64,000 nt of DNA from the NCBI RefSeq assembly GCF_008933115.1, contig NZ_WBVO01000001.1, positions 558,001-622,000 on the forward strand, written 5' to 3'. This document shows, one piece after another, positions 52,021 to 61,198 of this stretch. Source of the stretch: Phaeocystidibacter luteus (lineage in GTDB: Bacteria; Bacteroidota; Bacteroidia; Flavobacteriales; Schleiferiaceae). Both the position numbers and the translations under genes were made by a program. Numbering within the stretch: position 1 is the stretch's first letter; each line of letters starts with the position of its first letter. Under the pieces are notes generated by a model. That model did not search any database. It was not told the origin of the DNA and worked only from the letters and a program-made list of their open reading frames with translations.

Positions 52021-52055
52021 CGGCAGGCGGCAGGCGGCAGGCGGCAGACGGCAGA
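52021..52055 (+). repeat. CGGCAGG heptamer array (5 units)
   Basis: Five consecutive 7-bp units (CGGCAGG, with two ending CAGA) are in the same CAGGCNN heptamer class as 1631-1728. Degenerate units continue to about 52066. Confidence 0.75.
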
Positions 52056-52220
52056 AGGCCAGCGTCAGGATTGACTCCCAATCTCGTTCCTTACCCCTGC
52101 ATGCGCCCCATAACTTGCATGTCATCATGATGTTTCGAGCAGTACTCCACTTAATGGCACACCTAGGGAATTCCAGCACCTGTTTATGTGCTTTTTACGC
52201 ACTCCGCTGATTTTAGTATT

Positions 52221-52272
52221 GCGGTTTTACTTTTCGCGATTATACAGCCTGCCCGACCACCGGCCGGTGAAC
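52221..52272 (-). repeat. REP-like dispersed element, copy D (reverse)
   Basis: Read on the minus strand it contains CCGGTGGTCGGGCAGGCTG followed by TATAATCGCGAAAAG, matching copy C in the first part and copy A (GCTGCATAATCGCAAAAC) in the second. Copy D therefore links the family. Confidence 0.6.
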
Positions 52273-52379
52273 TCCAACGCGTTCATCCGCTAAGCTCATC
52301 CTCCGCGAACTCTCTCCACCTCGTACTCCTCTGCATCTCTGCGAGAGACCTCTACCCCTATGAAATTCGGGGTAAAGCC

Positions 52380-53039
52380 TCAAGGCTCCAAATACTCCAT
52401 CCTCATCAAGATCGGCTCATCGAAACATCTCAATCCTATCTCTTCGAAATCTAGGTCTCCAAGAAAAACAACCTGTGACGTGCTCGCATCCAGACAGTAG
52501 ATTGTGAGCGTCAGCACCCCGGGTTGCAGCCTCACGAGGTATGGAGGCGTTATGTACCCATTTGATATACTATTCACATCAACCGGGAAGACGTTCGCAT
52601 TAGAATGAACGCTATTTACTGCTATATAAACGCTGTCAAATTGCTGTAAATCGACCGAATCTGGAATTCCTGTAAACTCTAGAGCAACCTCCTCGTAGTG
52701 ATTCAAGTAGATCTTGCCATAGTCGTACGTATCTGATTCTGGAACTTGAAATCTGCCATAAGTCGAATCCGTGGTGTACTTAATTTGTGGTAAGCTCCCA
52801 CCCCAAATATTGAAATCGCTCCGATCAACCGTGAATTGAAAGTGAAATCGACCATTGGCATCAGTCGTTGCCTCTTCCCTGCCATCCCCATGCTCGAATT
52901 CTAAGTGGATACCCTCAACACCAACCGGGTTCTCACACGATTCTAGAATTTGCCCCTCGATATCGATATCGCGAGTGCATTGGCATGACGTACAAAGTAC
53001 TGTAAACAGAAGGGCTAAGAGAGAGAAGCGATAGGTCAT
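52380..53039 (-). CDS. Lipoprotein of unknown function
   Basis: The 219-residue protein has a lipoprotein signal with the lipobox LCTSC, then a beta-sandwich start (IDIEGQILESCENPVGVEGI, TDANGRFHFQF) like a CarboxypepD_reg/transthyretin-type domain. The rest is beta-rich (VALEFTGIPDSVDLQQFDS, GVLTLTIYCLDAST) without a family I recognise. It should be tethered to a membrane facing the periplasm or cell surface. It is separated from gcvT by a terminator, so it is transcribed alone. Confidence 0.75.
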   Translation of the reverse strand: MTYRFSLLALLFTVLCTSCQCTRDIDIEGQILESCENPVGVEGIHLEFEHGDGREEATTDANGRFHFQFTVDRSDFNIWGGSLPQIKYTTDSTYGRFQVPESDTYDYGKIYLNHYEEVALEFTGIPDSVDLQQFDSVYIAVNSVHSNANVFPVDVNSISNGYITPPYLVRLQPGVLTLTIYCLDASTSQVVFLGDLDFEEIGLRCFDEPILMRMEYLEP

Positions 53040-53054
53040 AATGATCTAAAATAA

Positions 53055-53080
53055 AGAAACCCGTCCGAAGACAGGTTTCT
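53055..53080 (-). terminator. Intrinsic terminator after gcvT
   Basis: On the minus strand AGAAACC pairs with GGTTTCT (53055-53061 with 53074-53080) plus an inner GTC/GAC, and the sequence that follows is TTATTTTAG. It lies 21 bp behind the gcvT stop. Confidence 0.65.
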
Positions 53081-53100
53081 CAAATGTTAAGTTGATTCGT

Positions 53101-54183
53101 TTAGCCCTTGTAGAACGGCAGTTTAACCACCTTTGCTTTAAGGACCTTGTTGCGAACCGCAATACCAATCTCTGTATCTGGAGCAGCCGCCGTGGTCGGG
53201 ACGTACCCCATACCAATGGCTTTACCTGTGCTTGGCGACATCGTCCCAGAGGTTACAATGCCCATTTCGTTTCCATTGCCGTCAACAATTGCATAACCCT
53301 GACGTGGAACGCCACGGTCAACAAGCTCAAATCCGACAAGCTTGCGCGTAACACCTTCCTCTTTCTGCGCTTTCAAGGCATCTGAATTGATAAAGTCTTT
53401 CGTGAACTTCGTAATCCAACCTAGTCCCGCTTCGATTGGAGAAGTGGTTTCGTCGATATCATTCCCGTAAAGGCAAAATCCCATTTCAAGTCTGAGCGTA
53501 TCGCGCGCAGCCAATCCAATAGGCTTGATGTTTTGCGAAGCACCAGCCTCAAACACAGCATTCCAGATTTTCTCAGCATCAGCATTCGAGAAGTAGATTT
53601 CAAAACCTCCAGCTCCAGTATATCCGGTTGCTGATACGATAACGTTGTCAACCCCAGCAAATACACCCTTTTCAAAAGTGTAGTATTTCATATCAGCCAA
53701 GTTGATGTCGGTAAGCGACTGGAGTGCTGCCACCGCCTTTGGACCTTGAACGGCTAGTAGCGAGATATCATCTGACGTATTCTCCATTACACAATCGAAA
53801 TCGTTGTGTTTGGAGATCCAATTCCAATCTTTCTCGATGTTTGAAGCATTGACAACAAGCATGAAGTTCTGCTCATCTTCGCAGTATACAAGCAGGTCGT
53901 CTACGATACCTCCCTTGTCGTTTGGCAAACAGCTGTATTGAATCTTCCCAGGAACGAGCTTGGCCGCGTCGTTTGAGGTTACTTTCTGGATAAGATCGAG
54001 GGCTTGAGGGCCACGAACCCAGAATTCGCCCATATGACTCACATCGAAAACTCCTACGTGCTCTCTAACATTGTTGTGCTCGGCAATTACACCTTCGTAT
54101 TGAACCGGCATGTTGTATCCAGCGAATGGGACCATCTTGGCGCCCAATTTTTCGTGAACAGCGGTTAGTGCTGTATTCTTCAT
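53101..54183 (-). CDS. gcvT: Glycine cleavage system aminomethyltransferase (T protein)
   Basis: The 360-residue enzyme transfers the methylene group from the glycine-cleavage H protein to tetrahydrofolate and releases ammonia. Family features are [45 protein letters not shown] and the C-terminal [11 protein letters not shown] and VKLPFYKG. The other gcv genes are not nearby. It follows miaE after 27 bp on the same strand and may share the uspA-sulP-miaE transcript. Confidence 0.96.
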   Translation of the reverse strand: MKNTALTAVHEKLGAKMVPFAGYNMPVQYEGVIAEHNNVREHVGVFDVSHMGEFWVRGPQALDLIQKVTSNDAAKLVPGKIQYSCLPNDKGGIVDDLLVYCEDEQNFMLVVNASNIEKDWNWISKHNDFDCVMENTSDDISLLAVQGPKAVAALQSLTDINLADMKYYTFEKGVFAGVDNVIVSATGYTGAGGFEIYFSNADAEKIWNAVFEAGASQNIKPIGLAARDTLRLEMGFCLYGNDIDETTSPIEAGLGWITKFTKDFINSDALKAQKEEGVTRKLVGFELVDRGVPRQGYAIVDGNGNEMGIVTSGTMSPSTGKAIGMGYVPTTAAAPDTEIGIAVRNKVLKAKVVKLPFYKG

Positions 54184-54210
54184 GGTTATGCAATTATGGG
54201 TTGTGGCGTG

Positions 54211-54798
54211 TTAGCCGTGAATCGTTTCTTTCTTTCCAAGCTTTGACATCACCTCGGCTTCATACTCCAAGAGGCTGTTCCACTTCGGGTCTACACTCTC
54301 TCTTCCACCGATATCGCGTGCAAATTTCAGAAACATCGTATAATGGTTGGCTTCGCTAATCATCAATTTGCGATAGAACTCCGCCAAATCCGTGTCTTCT
54401 ATGTTTTCGGATAACACCTTAAATCTTTCGCATGAACGCGCCTCAATTAAGGCAGCAATTAGCAGACGATTGACGAGGCGCTGTCTTCTATCTCCTGTTT
54501 TTGGAAAGAACTCCATTATTTGATGGACATACTCATCCTTACGCTCGCGACCTAAATCCAATCCACGCTCCACAATCTTTTTGTGAACCATTTCAAAGTG
54601 GCTCATTTCCTCCCTAGCAAGAGCCGCCATAGCGCTTACAAGCTCGGGGTAATCAGGATATCCAATAATGAGTGAGATGGCCGTAGATGCCGCCTTTTGC
54701 TCGCAATAAGCGTGGTCGGTGAGGATTTCTTCTACGTTCTTTTCTGCAATGTTGGCCCAACGCGGATCCGTTGGTAGCTTAAGTCCTAACATGCTCAT
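54211..54798 (-). CDS. miaE: tRNA-(ms2io6A37) hydroxylase MiaE
   Basis: The 195-residue ferritin-like diiron oxygenase hydroxylates 2-methylthio-N6-isopentenyl-A37 in tRNA. Iron ligands are visible in DHAYCEQKAAS, REEMSHFEMVHKK, EARSCERF and SEANHY, in the order typical of MiaE. The family N-terminus LGLKLPTDPRWANIAEKN is present. Its ATG overlaps the sulP stop (ATGA), so it is coupled to a transporter with no obvious functional link. Confidence 0.95.
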   Translation of the reverse strand: MSMLGLKLPTDPRWANIAEKNVEEILTDHAYCEQKAASTAISLIIGYPDYPELVSAMAALAREEMSHFEMVHKKIVERGLDLGRERKDEYVHQIMEFFPKTGDRRQRLVNRLLIAALIEARSCERFKVLSENIEDTDLAEFYRKLMISEANHYTMFLKFARDIGGRESVDPKWNSLLEYEAEVMSKLGKKETIHG

Positions 54799-57002
54799 TC
54801 TTCCGACTTTTTGAGGAATGCTGCTAATTCGGACGCAAAGCTAATTAATCCTTTTATCTCATTAGCCCCAGCCAAACGCTCTTTCTCAAAAATCAAGATT
54901 TGTTGCCCCCTTGCCTCTATGTGATAATAAGGGGTTTCATTGAGCATATCAATTAAATCGTCAGAGAAGAATTTCCGGATTGCAGGCTCATTTGCGCCTT
55001 GCAAGTGGAACTTCGCACTAAACTTCGGATGATTTTCAAAGTTGATGTCACTGAATCCAGCAAGTGATGCCACTCTATCCAAGAGTCTCTCTCTATCCAA
55101 AACGAATTGAGGAACCTTGCACTTTACTTCCATCGACATCATCGTGGAATGGGATGTCCCCCGAGCAATAAACTCACCTTCGTGATAATCTACATCGGCC
55201 AACACAAACGGTGTTCCGTCCAACTCTCCTTCAACTCTATTGCGTTGCCCTTCAATCTGAACCGACCTGAAATACTGGAAGGCATAGAACGGCTGACCAC
55301 TGTACAATACTTGTGGTCGGTACTTGAAGCCAGCTTCTTGCGCGAGCTCTGCAAGGGCTTCTTGGCGGTTTGAAAGTGGCCCTTCATCTGTTGGAGCGGC
55401 TCCAAACGGCATCCATGAGGCGAAAGGATGATGCACGGTAGTTCGCAAGTCATCTACTCCCACAATTTCGAAGCGTCCTCCCCTTCTCAAGAAAATCTCC
55501 TCATAATACTCAAGCTGTCGAAGTACATTCTCATCGACAAATTCAGCGAGAGAAAAGTCGACAATCATTTCAGATGAAGATGGAACACTATCAATCTTCT
55601 CACGTATGCGCCCTAGATTCAAGAAGTTGCCATAATGCTTGATACTCAAAAGGTATCCGGCATCAGATTCCTGATACAACAGCGTGTTAGGCCTGAAGGC
55701 AAAACGGAGTATCAGACCCGCTTTGCCCGAAGTGATGAGTTGTAGGATGAAAATCAAGATAATACCTGCTAACAGGCCATAGAAGATTCCATAAATCCAT
55801 CCTACAACAAAGGCTACGGTTAATCCGAGCAGGTCTTCCCATCCAATATCCGCGATAGCGCGAAGGTGAGACGGCGCAGCCATACGATATCCCACATAGA
55901 GCATCATGGCTGAAACAAATGGAAGTAACAGGTTTTCAAGATAACCGCCAATAGCAACTACCAAAACGAGAAGCCCAATGGCATTGAGCACATTGCTCCA
56001 TCTCGACATGGCCTTCAGTTGAATATTCGTTGAGCTTTGAACGATGGTAGCTGTTACATTCAATCCGCCAATGGCGCAACTCAAAACACTAGCCAATCCG
56101 AGCGCTGTTATTTCCGAGTTAATATCGCTACGTCTGTGTAGTAAATCCAGTCGGTCAGTACTTCGAAGATTTGTTACCGATTCATTCAACGTAACCATCA
56201 ATAAGCCCAATGTAACTGCCCAAAACTTAAACTGTCCAATCATGGCCCAATCGGGTGAATGAATCCAATCTAAGCCAATTTGATTCAGATGAACTTGCTG
56301 ATTCAAATGGTCCAAGAAGGCATTTCCTTCAATGATTTGTAGGTAGAAAGAGAATATCACACCACCAATCAACAACCACAAGGGAGCAGGTAGCATGCGA
56401 ATGAGTCTATTTTGATAGGAGCTGTAAAAGATCATGAACATCAAGGCTATCAACCCGACACCCGATATCCAGTAATCCATGTTTCCATTCACTGCCTTGT
56501 CGAGCAACTCTGGATATGTAGCTAAAATGGCGCCTAACGAATCATAGGATAAATAGGCATTTTCTCCCAGTAGCGGCGGAATCTGGCTAATCAGAATCCA
56601 AACCCCAAGCATAGAAATAATTCCGCGTCTTACGCTAATAGGGATAATGTCCAAACGTTGTGTCTGTCGCAAAAGGCCGATGACTATCATCAATAGACCG
56701 ACTATCACACCTGAGGCGAGCATCAATTTGTAACCATGTCCAAACTCTCCGTTGCCTAACACGATGGCACCCATCATCCAAACGGCTGCCGAATGGATTC
56801 CCGCTCCGGAGATATTTACAAATGAGCCACCAAAAATTGAAGTGATAATTCCACCGACTACCAGCGCTATGATGGCAGACTCGGTAGGTGCATGGGCCAC
56901 GGTTGAGAGTCCGAGCGCAATCATTAATGAAACAGGCACAACGAGAATCGACGCAAATGCATCTTTCTTGAAGTATTTCCAAATGCTTGTTCCTGCGCTC
57001 AT
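54795..57002 (-). CDS. SulP-family anion transporter with STAS and ~200-residue C-terminal extension
   Basis: The 735-residue protein has the SulP/SLC26 membrane domain (about residues 1-430; GGIITSIFGGSFVNISGAGIH early, then the SulP-typical GLNVTATIVQSSTNIQ). A STAS domain (about 455-525) shows IVDFSLAEFVDENVLRQLE. Members carry sulfate, bicarbonate or similar anions. After the STAS domain about 200 residues remain (about 530-735) with no domain I can name, though parts (YAFQYFRSVQ, FHLQGANEPAIRKFFSDDL) have a folded look. It overlaps uspA and miaE by 4 bp each. Confidence 0.9.
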   Translation of the reverse strand: MSAGTSIWKYFKKDAFASILVVPVSLMIALGLSTVAHAPTESAIIALVVGGIITSIFGGSFVNISGAGIHSAAVWMMGAIVLGNGEFGHGYKLMLASGVIVGLLMIVIGLLRQTQRLDIIPISVRRGIISMLGVWILISQIPPLLGENAYLSYDSLGAILATYPELLDKAVNGNMDYWISGVGLIALMFMIFYSSYQNRLIRMLPAPLWLLIGGVIFSFYLQIIEGNAFLDHLNQQVHLNQIGLDWIHSPDWAMIGQFKFWAVTLGLLMVTLNESVTNLRSTDRLDLLHRRSDINSEITALGLASVLSCAIGGLNVTATIVQSSTNIQLKAMSRWSNVLNAIGLLVLVVAIGGYLENLLLPFVSAMMLYVGYRMAAPSHLRAIADIGWEDLLGLTVAFVVGWIYGIFYGLLAGIILIFILQLITSGKAGLILRFAFRPNTLLYQESDAGYLLSIKHYGNFLNLGRIREKIDSVPSSSEMIVDFSLAEFVDENVLRQLEYYEEIFLRRGGRFEIVGVDDLRTTVHHPFASWMPFGAAPTDEGPLSNRQEALAELAQEAGFKYRPQVLYSGQPFYAFQYFRSVQIEGQRNRVEGELDGTPFVLADVDYHEGEFIARGTSHSTMMSMEVKCKVPQFVLDRERLLDRVASLAGFSDINFENHPKFSAKFHLQGANEPAIRKFFSDDLIDMLNETPYYHIEARGQQILIFEKERLAGANEIKGLISFASELAAFLKKSEE

Positions 57003-57907
57003 GAATTATGCTTTTCGGTCATGCTTTTTGTGGTATGAACGATGAGCAAATCGCATGGCAAATCGCTCAAAACATACTCAATATCATGTGTTAGGATTCT
57101 ATCGAGAAGGCCCAATGTAGAGTCTGGAGAATTCATCACAAGCATATCCACGCCTTGATCTGCCGCAAAGTGACCGATGCTGTAGCCGGGCTTTCCGTAT
57201 AACACGCGCTGTTCTATTTCTAAGCCTTTTGGAATTTCAACTTCACGAAGCGCTTTTGCCAATCTCTTTCTCTCCTCCCTTACAATAAGGCGACGCTGAC
57301 GTTCAGCTCTGATCAAGCCCCTATCATCATTCACCCTCACACGAACTTCATGTGTAGGCACCTCATCCGCAATGATGATTTCATTCGCCTGAAGTTTACC
57401 CGCAACATAAATCGCCGTCTTTACTGAATCCGGAGTTTTCGGATGTGCGATGCCATTTACCAATATCTTAGAGCATGGTTCACTCTCCTTTTTAGGATTG
57501 GTAATTAATAGAATGGAACACGAAGTCTCTCGCACAAGTCGTCGTGCAATAGATCCGCGGAAGTAACGCATCAAATTCTCCTTGAGTAGCGCGCCCGCTA
57601 GAAGCAGCTCAACCTTTTCATCTTTACAGGCTTGAAGGATTACCTCTACAGGCTTTCCGCTCTTCGCTACAAACTTCGGAGCAACTTCCTGACCGCCAGC
57701 TCTGGTAACCAAATCATCTAACTTCTGCTTGGTATCCGAACTCAATTCACCTACGTGGATTAGAACGAGCTGAGCCTCCAGCATCTTTACAATTCGAACT
57801 GCTTCAAACAGCAGTGCTTCTGCCCTAGGAGAAAGAGCAATGGCAAGTGCCACCTTCTTAAAGTGAAGAGGGAAACCGGTCTTGTTGGTCGTTTCTGGCT
57901 CGGTCAT
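56999..57907 (-). CDS. Tandem universal stress protein (UspA family)
   Basis: The 302-residue cytoplasmic protein has two Usp folds. The first opens with KKVALAIALSPRAEALLFEAVRI and ends with an RLVRETSCSILLITN motif; the second runs from about residue 150 to LSDLPCDLLIVH. The ATP-binding G-2X-G-9X-G(S/T) pattern is only partly kept (GSIARRLVRETSC), so nucleotide binding is uncertain. It leads the sulP-miaE run and its TGA overlaps the sulP ATG, suggesting it senses stress for, or regulates, the transporter; this is inference from context. Confidence 0.88.
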   Translation of the reverse strand: MTEPETTNKTGFPLHFKKVALAIALSPRAEALLFEAVRIVKMLEAQLVLIHVGELSSDTKQKLDDLVTRAGGQEVAPKFVAKSGKPVEVILQACKDEKVELLLAGALLKENLMRYFRGSIARRLVRETSCSILLITNPKKESEPCSKILVNGIAHPKTPDSVKTAIYVAGKLQANEIIIADEVPTHEVRVRVNDDRGLIRAERQRRLIVREERKRLAKALREVEIPKGLEIEQRVLYGKPGYSIGHFAADQGVDMLVMNSPDSTLGLLDRILTHDIEYVLSDLPCDLLIVHTTKSMTEKHNS

Positions 57908-58021
57908 TCCGTGAAGATAAAGTTTTGATTTGACCTGAGATAGCGAGGTTATTCACTATGCATTGTTTAAAAGACGGAACATTCTGACGTTCAATGTGAA
58001 ACGGTCTTTGTTATATTGGGT

Positions 58022-59566
58022 ATGATGCAAAAAACATCACTACCATACCTAATCGTAATAAGCGCAATTGCGACGATTTCCTTTTGGGGATGTACCGAGA
58101 AGCCCTCGGACGATGCCGTCGTTTTAGCCGATAATTCAGGAGATTCGATTCAACAGCCGCTGACCCAGGTGCCTGGAACGTTGACCGTTCTAATGGATAA
58201 CAACATGGCGAGCTACTACATCATGAAAGGTCAGCCTCGCGGTTTCGATTACGACATCCTCACCTGGTATTGCAAGGACCACGGCTTGTCGCTAGACGTG
58301 AAAATCATACCCGACTTCGACTATATTTTGGACAGCCTGTTGGCTGGAAACGGTGATCTCGCTGCAGGAAACCTGACCATTACAGGAGAAAGGTTGAGAA
58401 GAGTTCAGTTCTCCTCTCCCCTGCATTACACGCGACAAGTACTCGTTCAACGTCTTACTCCCGAAGCTCGACGCTCAAGAGCGGCGCGCAAAGAATGGCT
58501 AGTGGACCACATACTCGAACTCGAAGGTCGACAAGTACATGTGAATCGCACGACGAGTTTCGCTGAAAGACTTTACAACATCATTCGAGAAAACGGCATT
58601 CAGGTAGAAGTTGTGGAAGTAGCTTCAGATGTAGGTTACAGCAGGCTTATTGAAATGGTTGCCGAAGAGGAAATCGACCTCACCGTGGCCGATGAGAACA
58701 TCGCTCGCATGCACAAAGCATTCTATCCAAATCTAGATATCAACACGCCAATCTCATTGACTCAAGCCATTGCTTGGGCAGTACCACCAGGCAATGACAC
58801 ACTTCTCACCTCACTCAACACATGGTTGGAGTCTAAGGTGAACAGTTCGAAGTACAACATCATCTATAACCGCTACTTCTCCAACAATCCACGTCGAAAC
58901 GAAAGCATCCGAGAAATTCGAAATGGTAGAATATCGGCATTCGATAAAATGATTCAGTCTGAAGCCGAGAAAATGGGATGGGATTGGAGAATGCTCGCTG
59001 CATTGATTCATCAAGAATCAAGATTTAATCCTGATGCTCAGTCACCTTTTGGAGCCACTGGCCTCATGCAGGTGATGCCAAATACAGGAAAACGATTTGG
59101 TGTTGAACCCCATGAATTGAAAACGCCTTCTCGCAATCTTGAGGCTGGCACAGGATTCCTTTTGTGGCTTGAGAAGTATTGGAGGAGAAAGATGACGGAT
59201 ACAACCGATATCAAGAAGTTCATCCTCGCATCATACAACGTTGGCCTTGGTCATGTTATCGACGCTCGAAATCTAGCTGAAAAGTATGAGCTGGAAACTG
59301 ATGTGTGGTACGATAACGTTGAGGTGATGCTCGAAAACAAGATGCTTCCTAAGTACTACAATGACCCTGTAGTTGAACATGGATATTGTCGAGGAAAGGA
59401 GCCAGTAAATTACGTTCGAGGAATTCTTAGGACCTACAACTACTACGTAGAGTTCACGGATAACAACCAAGCCATCGAGGAAATTGCAGGCATCTCCCTG
59501 CGCCCACCTCAAATCCTACCTCCCCACGAGGCGATTCTAGAAGGCGAAGTAAATAAAGGGTTGTAA
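58022..59566 (+). CDS. MltF-like membrane-bound lytic transglycosylase
   Basis: The 514-residue lipoprotein (FWGCTEK lipobox-like Cys) has a periplasmic solute-binding domain (about residues 45-285, GFDYDILTWYCKDHG, LAAGNLTITGERL) followed by an SLT lytic transglycosylase domain (about 305-440) with the catalytic Glu in IHQESRFNPDA and GATGLMQVMPNTG. This is the MltF layout: the first domain regulates and the second cuts peptidoglycan. I start at ATG 58022; an earlier TTG is unlikely. It converges on and overlaps the MBOAT gene by 30 bp. Confidence 0.92.
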   Translation: MMQKTSLPYLIVISAIATISFWGCTEKPSDDAVVLADNSGDSIQQPLTQVPGTLTVLMDNNMASYYIMKGQPRGFDYDILTWYCKDHGLSLDVKIIPDFDYILDSLLAGNGDLAAGNLTITGERLRRVQFSSPLHYTRQVLVQRLTPEARRSRAARKEWLVDHILELEGRQVHVNRTTSFAERLYNIIRENGIQVEVVEVASDVGYSRLIEMVAEEEIDLTVADENIARMHKAFYPNLDINTPISLTQAIAWAVPPGNDTLLTSLNTWLESKVNSSKYNIIYNRYFSNNPRRNESIREIRNGRISAFDKMIQSEAEKMGWDWRMLAALIHQESRFNPDAQSPFGATGLMQVMPNTGKRFGVEPHELKTPSRNLEAGTGFLLWLEKYWRRKMTDTTDIKKFILASYNVGLGHVIDARNLAEKYELETDVWYDNVEVMLENKMLPKYYNDPVVEHGYCRGKEPVNYVRGILRTYNYYVEFTDNNQAIEEIAGISLRPPQILPPHEAILEGEVNKGL

Positions 59567-61198
59567 GTCGGCCGACAGCACCTGATAAGCGGCAATACAA
59601 GCGAAGAAGCTCACAAAGATTTGAATTGCCCAATGGCTCTTCACAAACAGTTCTCTGTAATAAAGCTTGAAACTAGAAGGGAACCAGTGAATAATCATCC
59701 CAATGCCCATCACCAAGAACACGTTCCAAAATCCGCTTAAGATTTCTGGAACAAGCGCCAAATTGAACGATCCGCCAATCTGATTCAGCATAATCAAGGC
59801 ATTGTCGAAACTCTCATTTCTAAACCACGTACGCGTGAATGTGATGAAGACAAAAGTGAGTACAATTCCCCAAGCACGGAAGTACCATTTCGACTTGTCT
59901 CCCCAAGGGCTAATCTTCTTCCAAAGTTTATAAACCACGAGGCCTAGTCCGTTTAGACCGCCCCAAATCACAAAGTTCCAACTCGACCCATGCCACAACC
60001 CTCCCAAGAGCATAGTTAGCATGATATTGATGTTGTTCTCCATCCAATGGCGGAACTTCTGACTAACCTGAGACAGAACCGCTGCCGTAGCAACAACAGC
60101 CGCACAAACAACAGGCACTACCCACGAAGACGCCAAAAGACTAACCGTAAATAATATGGTAAACATGCTCGAATACGAGAAAATACTTCCCTTTCGATTA
60201 CCGCCAATCGGTATGTACAAGTAGTCTCTCAACCAAGTACTCAATGAAATATGCCAGCGCTTCCAGAATTCAGCTACACTCGAAGCTTTGTAGGGTGAAT
60301 TGAAGTTAACTGGGAGCTGGAATCCAAGCAGCAAGGCTATGCCTATGGCAATGTCAGTGTAACCAGAGAAATCGGCGTATACCTGAAGTGAATACCCAAA
60401 GAGCGCCATCATATTCTCGAATCCTGTGTACATAGTTGGATTCTCGAAAATTCGGTCCACAAAGTTTACGGCGATGTAATCCGCCAGCAAGACCTTCTTC
60501 AATAGGCCATTCAGAATCCAGAATACGCCCGTCCCAAACTGGGCTCTAGTCAATTTATATTCCTGATATAGCTGAGGAATAAATTCACTAGCTCTCACGA
60601 TTGGTCCCGCTACAAGTTGCGGGAAGAATGAAACGTAGAACCCAAAATCAAGGGGGTTCTTGACTGGTTTTATGAGTCCGCGATAGATATCTACACTGTA
60701 GCTGATGGTCTGAAATGTGAAGAAACTAATCCCCACAGGAAGAAGGATCTTCTTCTCGACGAAATCAGTTCCAAACCACGAATTCGCTGTACTTGCGAAG
60801 AAATTCGAAACCTCAAGGCTTGTCCCAAAACTGGAATTGATGAAGTCTACCACGAAGTAGGAATACTTGAAATAGCCCAACACCAAAAGATTCACAGTAA
60901 CACTCAAGGCTACCCATAACTGCTTGTGCAACTTCTTATTGGCACCGTATATAGCGTGGCCTATAAAGAAGTCTACAGCGGTGGAGAACAAGAGGATGGT
61001 GAAGAAGAATCCGCTGGTTTTATAGTAGAAGTATAAACTCGCCAGGAAGAGAAACGCATTGCGCAGGGCCCGCTCCTTGTGTACGAAAGAATATATCGTA
61101 AGCACCACTGCAAAGAATACCCAAAACACGATATCCGTGAAGAGTAGTGGACGACCATCGTTGTAGGTCAAGTATTCTAAAATGCTATCCCAAGCCAT
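59537..61198 (-). CDS. MBOAT-family O-acyltransferase (AlgI/PatA/DltB-like)
   Basis: The 553-residue multi-spanning protein has the MBOAT signatures: FPQLVAGPIVRASEFIPQL, EFWKRWHISLSTWLRDYLYIPIGGNRKG and the active-site His in LGGLWHGSSWNFVIWGG. Relative to typical AlgI there is an extra ~50-residue loop (about residues 350-395) before the active-site His. It would carry acyl groups across the membrane for glycan O-acylation. It is coupled (TGATG) to two SGNH hydrolase-like genes, matching the AlgI/AlgJ-X or PatA/PatB pairing; the substrate glycan is unproven. Confidence 0.93.
   Translation of the reverse strand: MAWDSILEYLTYNDGRPLLFTDIVFWVFFAVVLTIYSFVHKERALRNAFLFLASLYFYYKTSGFFFTILLFSTAVDFFIGHAIYGANKKLHKQLWVALSVTVNLLVLGYFKYSYFVVDFINSSFGTSLEVSNFFASTANSWFGTDFVEKKILLPVGISFFTFQTISYSVDIYRGLIKPVKNPLDFGFYVSFFPQLVAGPIVRASEFIPQLYQEYKLTRAQFGTGVFWILNGLLKKVLLADYIAVNFVDRIFENPTMYTGFENMMALFGYSLQVYADFSGYTDIAIGIALLLGFQLPVNFNSPYKASSVAEFWKRWHISLSTWLRDYLYIPIGGNRKGSIFSYSSMFTILFTVSLLASSWVVPVVCAAVVATAAVLSQVSQKFRHWMENNINIMLTMLLGGLWHGSSWNFVIWGGLNGLGLVVYKLWKKISPWGDKSKWYFRAWGIVLTFVFITFTRTWFRNESFDNALIMLNQIGGSFNLALVPEILSGFWNVFLVMGIGMIIHWFPSSFKLYYRELFVKSHWAIQIFVSFFACIAAYQVLSADLQPFIYFAF

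Larger units (their letters stand above)
51500..52379. other. 880-bp non-coding, repeat-rich intergenic region
   Basis: I see no supportable gene. The region holds an octamer relative (51522-51566), two CAGGCNN heptamers (51700-51713), a small hairpin AGGGGC/GCCCCT (about 51795-51812), a five-unit CGGCAGG array (52021-52055), REP-like copy D (52221-52272), and a pyrimidine/CTCTGCG-rich tail (about 52305-52350) of a kind common between Bacteroidetes genes. Confidence 0.6.

Noticed and set aside
52188-52454. 88-codon frame through REP-like copy D
   Set aside because: It crosses a repeat and the 3' end of the lipoprotein gene; no similarity to anything I recognise.
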